Below, in pieces: positions 8,790 to 15,854 of a DNA stretch of 64,000 bases. Source of the stretch: Vibrio sp. ED004 (GTDB lineage Bacteria; Pseudomonadota; Gammaproteobacteria; Enterobacterales; Vibrionaceae); assembly GCF_023206395.1 (NCBI RefSeq), contig NZ_CP066149.1:2542001-2606000 (forward strand), given 5' to 3'. The notes beneath the pieces were generated by a model. That model was not told the origin of the DNA and searched no databases. It was given only the letters and a program-made list of their open reading frames with translations. The stretch's first letter is position 1; each line of letters begins with the position of its first letter. A program made the translations under genes and the position numbers.

Positions 8790-10121
8790 CTAACTCTCTA
8801 TCGGAACCTTAAGGTGGTCGTTCAAGTATTGTGTGTAATACAAAGGCATTACAACATTGTCTTGCTCTAGTGCATTGGAGCCTTGTGTTCCTGTTAGTTT
8901 GATTGTCTTGTGTGGCTTACACTTCGATATATAGGATTGCAGTGACCTAGCACGAGTCCTTTTGCCACTCTTTACTTCTATAGGAATTATACGACCAACC
9001 TCATCGGCAATGACAAACTCAATCTCAGCTCTAGCATCCCCCCATGAAAAAGTCGGTTCGTAGCCCAGTGCTGCAAGTTCTTGTTGAACAAAGTTTTCAG
9101 CAACGTAGCCTTTGTATTCGTACCCTTGTTGCTTTATTTCACGGTAATTTGTCGCGAGCATGTGATTAAGTAGTCCTACATCAAATAGAAACAGCTTTAT
9201 AGCATTCTCTTTTTGATAGGCTGATAAGGGCGATCTAGGTTGCCCATCGATAGGGTAATTCTTCAAGGTTAGTCTGCATTTATGTAGCCATGTAATGGCA
9301 CTTTCGTATTCAGCATATCGAGATTTACGCTGATGGACGCCTTTAAACTTGAAACGTTTTACTGAATCATCAAATACTGACGATAACTGTGAAGGAATGT
9401 TTCTGAATACGGACTCTATAAGTGTGGCATCGACTTTATCCGAGTACTTGCCAAAGTCTCTTAAGTAACCTTGAATTAAGTTGCTTTGAACGTCTGAAAC
9501 AAGCTCCGTTCGTTCAATGATACTTCTGTCTGAATGAGTAAACCAAGCATCAACAGCTTCAGGCATTCCGCCCACAAAGTAATAATCAGTAAGCATGCCG
9601 AATAGCTTTGTATGTGCAACTTCAGAGTTCACTTGCTGCTCAAATGCTTTAATGAGTGGCTTTTCTTCACTTGCCCAAAGAAACTCTTTAAATGTTAATG
9701 GTCTTAAGTTGTGTTGTTCAACCTTACCGACAGGAAAGGATGTAAGTAAACCAATGTTAGAGCCACTTGCTGCAATATAAGCTTGTGGTGCTTTCTCGGA
9801 AAAATACTTCAAGGCAGTGACCGCTTTTGGACACTCACCTATCTCATCGAGGATCAGTAGATCAGTGGCGAGGTCAAATACCTCTCCCGTTAATAGTTCA
9901 ATATTGGTAATGATATCGTCAGGATTTAGAGAGTTAGAAAATGCTTCTCTGAACTGCGGCTCTTCTAAGAAATCAATTCTTATAACTTTGTTAAAATTTT
10001 GACCTAGTAGTTCCTGTAACAGATAAGTTTTACCCGTCTGTCTGGCACCATCGATCAAGAGCGGTTTTCTTGATGGTTTATTTTTCCAGCTCAGCAGTTT
10101 GTCTAAGATTGATCGTTTCAT
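8790..10121 (-). CDS. AAA ATPase with DUF4143 C-terminal domain
   Basis: A 443-residue protein with an N-terminal P-loop ATPase (Walker A GARQTGKT at 25-32, Walker B LLILDEIGE) and a C-terminal DUF4143 region with a restriction-like EVKSGK motif (PIEVKSGKRTRA, about 389-400). This large family occurs widely in mobile DNA and gut bacteria, and its role is not settled. The PD-(D/E)XK-like motif suggests nucleic-acid binding or cleavage, but that is inference. It stands alone, between the intact HipBA pair and an orphan hipB, and has a strong palindrome (10196-10219) in its upstream region. Confidence 0.85.
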   Translation of the reverse strand: MKRSILDKLLSWKNKPSRKPLLIDGARQTGKTYLLQELLGQNFNKVIRIDFLEEPQFREAFSNSLNPDDIITNIELLTGEVFDLATDLLILDEIGECPKAVTALKYFSEKAPQAYIAASGSNIGLLTSFPVGKVEQHNLRPLTFKEFLWASEEKPLIKAFEQQVNSEVAHTKLFGMLTDYYFVGGMPEAVDAWFTHSDRSIIERTELVSDVQSNLIQGYLRDFGKYSDKVDATLIESVFRNIPSQLSSVFDDSVKRFKFKGVHQRKSRYAEYESAITWLHKCRLTLKNYPIDGQPRSPLSAYQKENAIKLFLFDVGLLNHMLATNYREIKQQGYEYKGYVAENFVQQELAALGYEPTFSWGDARAEIEFVIADEVGRIIPIEVKSGKRTRARSLQSYISKCKPHKTIKLTGTQGSNALEQDNVVMPLYYTQYLNDHLKVPIES

Positions 10122-10195
10122 ACCATGTTGCTCGTATTTTGGTTACGCTTAATCTCACCTTATCATATTAATGCGCTTGTTTGTGTATTGATATT

Positions 10196-10219
10196 ACACT
10201 TTTATGCGCATAAAAGTGT
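10196..10219. promoter_or_regulatory. 24-bp perfect palindrome upstream of the DUF4143 ATPase
   Basis: A perfect dyad centred on TTATGCGCATAA. Related half-copies are near by: TTAATGCGC (10168-10176) and TATGCGCATTAA (10236-10247). Likely an operator for an unknown regulator. Confidence 0.55.
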
Positions 10220-10286
10220 GGGAAATGTTCTTTTGTATGCGCATTAAAATGTTGATTTTTGATTTGATACAAGGGACGTTGCGATA

Positions 10287-10529
10287 TTACCAATCTTCCT
10301 CATCAAGAATGCCGTTGTTCTCATTTCTTGTTTCAATCTTTACTGTCAGATCTAAGGCTTGAATGATTTTAAACATGGTAGAGAGCGTGGCTTTATTTGG
10401 TCTATTTTCAAAGTTAGAAATGGTAGCTTGCTTTATGCCGACTCTCTTTGCCACTTCGGACTGAGTCCATTTATTTTTTTGTCGTATTAGCAGTAAACTA
10501 TTAGCGAGTTGCTGTGGACTATAAATCAC
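10287..10529 (-). CDS. hipB: Orphan HipB-type repressor (toxin partner missing)
   Basis: An 80-residue Cro/C1 helix-turn-helix protein, closely related to the hipB at 5758-6006: same start MIYSPQQLAN, same HTH, same DEEDW end. No hipA follows. Just after the stop codon the sequence GGTAATATCGCAACG still resembles the GGTAATGCAACAG that contains the hipA start at the other locus, suggesting the toxin gene was deleted. Upstream sites at 10588-10605 and 10616-10633 match TATCC-N8-GGATA with 28-bp spacing. An antitoxin without its toxin can protect against an invading or sister toxin and can repress the other hip operon. Confidence 0.9.
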   Translation of the reverse strand: MIYSPQQLANSLLLIRQKNKWTQSEVAKRVGIKQATISNFENRPNKATLSTMFKIIQALDLTVKIETRNENNGILDEEDW

Positions 10530-10559
10530 AATTCGTCATTCCTTACGATTATTGATGCT

Positions 10560-10661
10560 TACTTTTCACAAGGGATTCAAGCAGCACTATCCCTACTAGG
10601 GTATATTATTAACATTATACCTTTGTTGGGATAAAACCAAGAGTCGCTCTACTAGGGAATA
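10560..10661. promoter_or_regulatory. HipB-type operators of the orphan hipB, 28-bp phased
   Basis: Good sites are at 10588-10605 (TATCC-N8-GTATA) and 10616-10633 (TATAC-N8-GGATA). Weaker ones are in phase at 10560-10577 and 10644-10661. The 28-bp register is the same as at 6034-6135, so both HipB proteins probably read both control regions. Confidence 0.75.
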
Positions 10662-10707
10662 AAGTAGAACAATCAAAGCCCTTGGCTTTGACTTATCTAT
10701 ATACAGG

Positions 10708-13080
10708 ATGATATTTAGCATGGATGAGCTTGAGTCAGTAAATCAAAGAATTGAACAGTTGAAATCCGAGCTATCTCAGCTTGAGAAAAGACGAAATGAG
10801 TTACTGTCTAGTACTGTGAATCCAGAGCAAACTCTGTTAACTCCAGGACAGAAAATCGAACTATTTCAAAGTTACTTCCGAGGAAATCACCACTGTTTCG
10901 CTAATCGTTGGCAAAACGCGGCAGGTCGAAATGGTTACTCAATAGCTTGCTCCAATGAGTGGCAGCAAGGGATATGTGAAAAGCCGAAGGTAAAGTGTTT
11001 AGAGTGCTTGAATCAAGCTTTTAAACCTTTGGATAGAGATGCGATCTATCGTCACTTAACTGGCGCTGAAGTCATTGGCTTATATCCTATACAGCCTGAC
11101 AATTCGTGTTTCTTATTAGCCATAGATTTTGATAAAAGCGACTGGCTTCAGGCATCTCAAGCTTATGTTGAAGCGTGTGAGTTTTATGCTCTGGATTGTT
11201 TGTGGGAGCGCTCTCGTTCAGGTAAAGGAGCGCATGTCTGGATTTTCTTTGAATCCGCAACAACAGCAAAGGATGCAAGAGAGTTAGGCTTTCTTCTCTT
11301 AGACAAAGCGATGCAAATCCATAGTGCATTAGCTTTTGATTCTTATGACCGACTCTTCCCTAATCAGGATGTTTTACCCACTGGCGGTATCGGCAATCTA
11401 ATCGCTTTACCCTTACAAAAACAAGCAAGGGCTAATCAAAACTCAGTGTTTTTGGATCGTTTTGGTCAAGCCTATGCCGATCAATGGTTGGCACTAAAAT
11501 CAGTTCAGAAAGTACCAGTATCTAAACTTGAAAAGCTGATATCGGCTATAGATAAAAAAGCTAAACAACCAGACGTTAATGACTTGAAACCATGGGAACG
11601 TAACGTATTGCCAACATCGGGCATTGATGGGTGTCCGTCAAACGTAACCGTAGTATTGGCAAACCGCATTTATTTACCTCTCTCAGAGCTTCCTAATCCA
11701 TTAGTCGCTAGACTCAAAAAGTTAGCATCATTTTCTAACCCCAAGTTTTTTAAAGCGCAAGGCATGCGTCTTTCAACTAATGGTATAGCTCGCTTTATAT
11801 GCTTAGCGGAGTTAGATAATGGCTATTTAAGCTTACCTAGAGGCTGCCTTGATGATGTACAGGAAATCTTGGCGGATCTGCATATCAAGGTAGATCTCGT
11901 TGATAAAAGAACGCTTGGGCAGAGGTTGGAGTTAGTTAACTTTCAGGGTGAGTTACGACAATCACAGCAAAAAGCAGTGGACTCCTTGCTTAAGTTTGAT
12001 TGCGGTGTGCTACATGCTCCAACTGCTTTCGGTAAGACGGTGACGGCTATCGGTCTGATAGCTCAACGCAAAGTTAATACGCTGATTTTAGTGCATAGCA
12101 AGCAACTCGCAGACCAATGGAAGGAACGTCTAACAGCCTTCTCTGACGGCATTGATATCGGTATTTATACTGGGGCAAGGAAAAAACCAACAGCTCAAGT
12201 CGATATTGCTACCTATCAAAGCCTGATAAGCCGAAGTGATAATACTGTAAACCCAATAATACAGGAGTATGGTCAGATCATTGTTGATGAATGCCATCAT
12301 TTATCTGCACCGCAATATGAACGCGTGTTGTCAGAGGCTCATGCGAAATATGTCTATGGAGTAAGCGCGACTTTAGAACGTAGAGATGGGCATCAACCCA
12401 TTATTTTCATGCAATTGGGTAGGGTGAGACACACGATCAAGGTTGATAAAGCATTTCAATTCCAACAGATACTGCATTGTAGAAAACTAGCGTATGTCCC
12501 ACAGCTTGCTCTGACTAATGATGAATCAAAGCCACATATCTCAGAAGTTTATCGTTGGCTTATGGAGAACCCAGAGAGAAACAAGCAAATCTTATCTGAT
12601 ACTCAATCTGAAATCTTGAAAGGTCGAGTTCCTATCATTTTGACTGAACGAAGAGAGCATGCTGCCACTCTCTATAATGCTTTAATTGAAGAGGGCGTTA
12701 AAGCTCAGCTACTTGTTGGAGCTATGAAGAAAAAGTCTTTGAAACAAGTAATGGAGCAGCTCGATTCAGCTCAGGTACTTGTTGCCACAGGAAAATTTGT
12801 CGGTGAAGGGTTTGATTTACCGAGACTTGATACATTGATCTTAGCGCTACCTGTATCGTGGAAAGGCTCGTTAATACAGTATATAGGACGAATTCAAAGG
12901 CAATATCAAGGTAAAACAGAAGTGAAGGTGATTGACTACGTAGATACTAAATTACCAATGCTACAACGAATGTTTAAGAAGCGAGAGAAAGGCTATAAAG
13001 CCCTTGGTTTTGAAGAGGAAGTACAAGGACGTGGTTATCAGCCTTCATTAGACTTGCCTGTAGATACTGCATCTGAGTAG
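10708..13080 (+). CDS. Primase-helicase protein of the TOTE conflict-system type
   Basis: A 790-residue, three-part protein. Residues 1-35 form a coiled coil. Residues about 50-260 are an archaeo-eukaryotic-primase-like domain: a cysteine cluster (C81, C90, C97, C100), the metal-binding pair in LLAIDFDKSDW (D140, D142) and GKGAHVWIFFE (H176). The rest is a superfamily 2 helicase: APTAFGKT (about 438-445), DECHH (527-531), VSATLERRDG, and QYIGRIQRQ. The Pfam family for this primase domain is named after TOTE conflict systems, which are thought to act against invading DNA. No nuclease gene follows directly. The first ATG (10708) and a second at 10720 are both possible starts. Confidence 0.82.
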   Translation: MIFSMDELESVNQRIEQLKSELSQLEKRRNELLSSTVNPEQTLLTPGQKIELFQSYFRGNHHCFANRWQNAAGRNGYSIACSNEWQQGICEKPKVKCLECLNQAFKPLDRDAIYRHLTGAEVIGLYPIQPDNSCFLLAIDFDKSDWLQASQAYVEACEFYALDCLWERSRSGKGAHVWIFFESATTAKDARELGFLLLDKAMQIHSALAFDSYDRLFPNQDVLPTGGIGNLIALPLQKQARANQNSVFLDRFGQAYADQWLALKSVQKVPVSKLEKLISAIDKKAKQPDVNDLKPWERNVLPTSGIDGCPSNVTVVLANRIYLPLSELPNPLVARLKKLASFSNPKFFKAQGMRLSTNGIARFICLAELDNGYLSLPRGCLDDVQEILADLHIKVDLVDKRTLGQRLELVNFQGELRQSQQKAVDSLLKFDCGVLHAPTAFGKTVTAIGLIAQRKVNTLILVHSKQLADQWKERLTAFSDGIDIGIYTGARKKPTAQVDIATYQSLISRSDNTVNPIIQEYGQIIVDECHHLSAPQYERVLSEAHAKYVYGVSATLERRDGHQPIIFMQLGRVRHTIKVDKAFQFQQILHCRKLAYVPQLALTNDESKPHISEVYRWLMENPERNKQILSDTQSEILKGRVPIILTERREHAATLYNALIEEGVKAQLLVGAMKKKSLKQVMEQLDSAQVLVATGKFVGEGFDLPRLDTLILALPVSWKGSLIQYIGRIQRQYQGKTEVKVIDYVDTKLPMLQRMFKKREKGYKALGFEEEVQGRGYQPSLDLPVDTASE

Positions 13081-13377
13081 TTGAGTGAGACTGAAGTTAC
13101 ATAAGGGTGGATGCTGTCCATTGTTTGCTTATGAGATCAAACATTGTGATTGCAGTTAAAGTGAAGCTAGACTATTAGTATGATTGATTAAGGTGTTTTT
13201 GATGATGAAACGTAAGCCGTTAAAATATGACATAAAAGAGTTAATGAGAAATACTGATTTTGAAGCGCAACGGAATGACCCGCGACTAAAATTATGGCAA
13301 TCAAAAGCACTTTACACTACGCGTCACTCGGTGAGTGAAAGCTCGGACGGTCAAGAAGCAAAACGTGGTAACGCAAG
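13081..13377 (+). other. Repeat copy with a doubtful small reading frame
   Basis: A frame from 13184 (or 13202) to 13381 would encode about 60 basic residues (MKRKPLKYDIKELMRNTDF...). A second copy of the core (13247-13377) exists at 6306-6440 with stop codons. I cannot tell whether this is a gene remnant or a non-coding repeat. The frame ends just inside the inverted-repeat unit that starts at 13377. Confidence 0.35.
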
Positions 13378-13545
13378 GTGATCTAAGGATCGCTGTAATT
13401 ACTCAAATTTTATGCTGAAAGATCGAAAGTTCAGTATAATTCATTTAAATTAACGGAACTTCTGATCAATCTCTTCATATCTGCACAGTACTGGTGCAGA
13501 ACTACTGAAAGTTTAGTATTAATTAAAGCGATCCTTAGATCACCC
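13377..13545. repeat. MITE-like unit with 25-bp terminal inverted repeats
   Basis: The left end starts GGTGATCTAAGGATCGCT and continues to TAATTA (13377-13401). The right end (13521-13545) is its reverse complement with a single mismatch. The interior (about 119 bp) is A+T-rich and non-coding, with small dyads of its own (CTGAAAGATCGAAAGTTCAG near 13415). Total about 169 bp. No clear target duplication was found. It may be a miniature transposable element or a recombination structure for the adjacent serine recombinase. Confidence 0.7.
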
Positions 13546-13617
13546 CAACTCGTTACTTACGTGCGCAACGATAGAATACACGTCCCTTAATGATTAGATA
13601 CGTATCAAGAGTTAGTT

Positions 13618-14244
13618 TTAGTTGCTTTTGTGAAATCTCCGCCAAGTTGAAATAGACACTCCAGCTAGCTGACAAGCATTTACTTGTGAAAGACCATTTT
13701 TGGATATGTACTCGTTTGCCAAAGTACATTTATCAATGGTTTCTTGAGTTTGTTGCTTACCTTTGTATTTACCGTCTTTTTTGGCTTTCTCAATCCCTTC
13801 TGCCTGCCTTCTTCTGCGGTCTTCATAGTCCTTTGAAGCAATAACAGCGAGCACATCAAAAAGAAGTTCATTAATTTTCTTGAAGATAATGCTGGTAAGT
13901 TCATCAGTGACTGAGTCGCTTTTTTTCAGAAGTTGATAGCTTGTAGGAATATCAAGCGCAACGATAGATACTCCAGATTGAACTAGCTTGTTTTTCAGTC
14001 TTTCCCAATCATCAGAAGACAGACGCGTTAATCGATCTAACTGCTCAACAAGGATGGTGTCGCCATCTTTGGCAATGTCGATCATCTGATTCAGAACTGG
14101 TCGGTCAAAATCTCGACCAGATGCGTTTTCAACGAAGTACTTATCCACTCTAACCTTTTGCTTATCAGCAAATGTATCGATGTAAGCTCTCGCTCGATTT
14201 GCATCTTGTTCTGAAGTTGAAGCTCTCAAATAGCCATAAATCAT
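13618..14244 (-). CDS. Serine recombinase / resolvase (Tn3-type)
   Basis: A small serine recombinase of 208 residues. The N-terminal catalytic domain begins MIYGYLRASTSEQDANRA with the active-site serine in this stretch, followed by VEQLDRLTRL. A C-terminal helix-turn-helix (LSQVNACQLAGVSISTWRRF) binds DNA. A 20-residue insertion around residues 105-130 is longer than in Tn3 resolvase. No transposase lies next to it. It is divergent from the repeat array and defence operon. It may control inversion or resolution of the neighbouring repeats, or be a relic of a lost transposon. Confidence 0.88.
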   Translation of the reverse strand: MIYGYLRASTSEQDANRARAYIDTFADKQKVRVDKYFVENASGRDFDRPVLNQMIDIAKDGDTILVEQLDRLTRLSSDDWERLKNKLVQSGVSIVALDIPTSYQLLKKSDSVTDELTSIIFKKINELLFDVLAVIASKDYEDRRRRQAEGIEKAKKDGKYKGKQQTQETIDKCTLANEYISKNGLSQVNACQLAGVSISTWRRFHKSN

Positions 14245-14260
14245 ACCGTCATTACCCGCT

Positions 14261-14330
14261 AGTTCATTTAGATATCTTTATGAACTATAGTTCATTTAAG
14301 TTGTGTTTTAAACCAAATGAACTATTGGTT
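14261..14330. promoter_or_regulatory. Repeated AGTTCAT half-sites upstream of the recombinase
   Basis: AGTTCATTT occurs at 14261-14269 and 14289-14297, with inverted copies TGAACTATAG at 14281-14290 and AAATGAACTA at 14314-14323. TGAACTATAGTTCA (14281-14294) is a perfect dyad. A plausible recombinase binding or res site and autoregulatory promoter. Confidence 0.5.
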
Positions 14331-14419
14331 CGTATAGATGTGATGGGTATACCCATAAGAACCATTATTTAAGGCTAAGTTTCTGTAGCTAGAAATACCA
14401 AAGTCTATAGTTAGGGTAA

Positions 14420-14430
14420 GAACAGTGTTC
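14420..14430. promoter_or_regulatory. GAACAGTGTTC palindrome, site 1
   Basis: This 11-bp palindrome lies just left of the tandem array. Five more copies follow at 15236, 15367, 15678, 15749 and 16416. See the findings. Confidence 0.6.
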
Positions 14431-14449
14431 ATGGGGGAGGGAGTATATG

Positions 14450-15240
14450 AAAATCCCACCAGTGGGACTCTGGCATAGGCAGCGTAACCTTAATCTAAAT
14501 TTGGTAGGTGTTGAACATTAGCTTCAATATTCATTGGTAGTGAAACACCAATTCCCAAAATCCCACCAGTGGGATTCTGGCATAGGCAACGTAACCTTAA
14601 TCTCAATCTCAATTTGGTAGGTGTTGAACATCAGTTTCAATATTCATTGATAGTGAACACCAGTTCCCAAAATCCCACCAGTGGGACTCTGGCATAGGCA
14701 ACGTAACCTTAATCTCAATTTGGTAGGTGTTGAATATCAGCTTCAATTTTCATTGATAATGAAACACCAATGCCCAAAATCCCACCAGTGGGACTCTGGC
14801 ATAGGTAACGTAACCTTAATCTCAATTTGGTAGGTGCTGAACATCAGTTTCAATATTCATTGGTAGTGAACACCAATTCCCAAAATCCCACCAGTGGGAC
14901 TCTGGCATAGGCAACGTAACCTTAATCTCAATTTGGTAGGTGTGAACATTAGCTTCAATATTCATTTGTAGTGAAACACCAATTCCCAAAACCCCACCAG
15001 TGGTACTCTGGCATAGGTAACGTAACCTTAATCTCAATTTGGTAGGTGTTGAACATAAGCTTCAATATTCATTGATAATGCAACACCACCCCCAAAATTC
15101 CACCAGTGGAGTTCTGGCATAGGCAACGTAACCTTAATATCAAATTGATAGGCACTAAACATAAGCGTCCATGTTCATCGGTAATTAAATACTCGTCCCC
15201 TAATGCCATCTGTGGAATTTTGGTTATAGGCTGTTGAACA
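14450..15240. repeat. Array of seven to eight ~107-bp tandem repeats
   Basis: Units start (AAAATCCC) at 14450, 14557, 14669, 14776, 14882, 14988 and 15094, with a decayed eighth near 15201. The periods are 107, 112, 107, 106, 106, 106 and about 107; the 112-bp unit has a small internal duplication of TCTCAA. Each unit contains the dyad CCCACCAGTGGG, then CTCTGGCATAGGCAACGTAA, then arms AATTTGGTAGGTGTT and AACACCAATT separated by about 30 bases, so each could fold into two hairpins. No conserved reading frame spans the units. There are no unique spacers, so this is not a CRISPR array. Confidence 0.93.
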
Positions 15241-15854
15241 GTGTTCCAAGGAACTTACATATGAATATCAATGTTTATATAGAATAAGCTAAAGAGCCAG
15301 CTCTTTAGCTTTACTACTTATTCAGCTCTGTATGAGGGATGTTTCCTCTGAACTCATACTGACTAGGAACAGTGTTCATAGAGGTATTTAATGTGTGCAG
15401 GCTTCAATGTGAAAGAGCTTCTCTGTAGTTTTACTAGCTTAAGCCTTGTTTATGGCTTGGTTGCTGTAACCAAGCTGTATGAAGCTGATATATGTTGTTT
15501 GAATTTATGGCATTAGATATGACAGGCAATCGAAGTCAACATAGCCTTTTTCTTTTTCTTCACATTTTTCTTTTTGATTAGATATCCGTGACGATAAAAG
15601 TCAACATGACCAATGTGGTGACTGTTAAGTTGCTGATATTTCTGATTGTTGGTATTTTTTTAGTCAAAATTAGAAGAGAACACTGTTCTAATGTGGTTTT
15701 CACATTTTACTTTTCTGAAATCGCATGATGAAAAACAAAAAAGCGCTTGAACAGTGTTCTTAGCAGCATTTTCTTTTTCTAAAGAGGATAAAGATTAAAG
15801 TTTGATTTTTTAAATTTGCTAGAATACTTAAAAAATCCAGAATGATAAAAATCC
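15236..15854 (+). promoter_or_regulatory. Long leader of the helicase-methylase-ATPase operon
   Basis: This stretch of about 600 bp has no gene. GAACAGTGTTC or its complement occurs at 15236-15246, 15367-15377, 15678-15688 and 15749-15759. A hairpin AGCTAAAGAGC / GCTCTTTAGCT is at 15287-15310. Two imperfect 35-bp direct repeats begin at 15512 and 15578 (ATTAGATAT... AAGTCAACAT...). Just before the gene an A+T-rich promoter-like stretch includes TAGAAT near 15820. Confidence 0.6.

Noticed and set aside
13618..13904. Additional frame inside the serine recombinase
   Set aside because: A shadow of the real gene in another frame.
14822..15037. A 71-codon minus-strand frame
   Set aside because: It is a translation of the 107-bp repeats; the frame is broken in the other units because unit lengths are not multiples of three.
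14450..15240. Array as CRISPR or Vibrio superintegron attC (VCR) sites
   Set aside because: Units are nearly identical from end to end with no unique spacers and no cas genes; they lack the conserved GTTRRRY / RYYYAAC ends and gene cassettes of attC arrays.
14420..15759. GAACAGTGTTC as LexA boxes
   Set aside because: Vibrio LexA sites are CTG-N10-CAG, as found at recN and yebG. GAAC-N3-GTTC has different bases and spacing.
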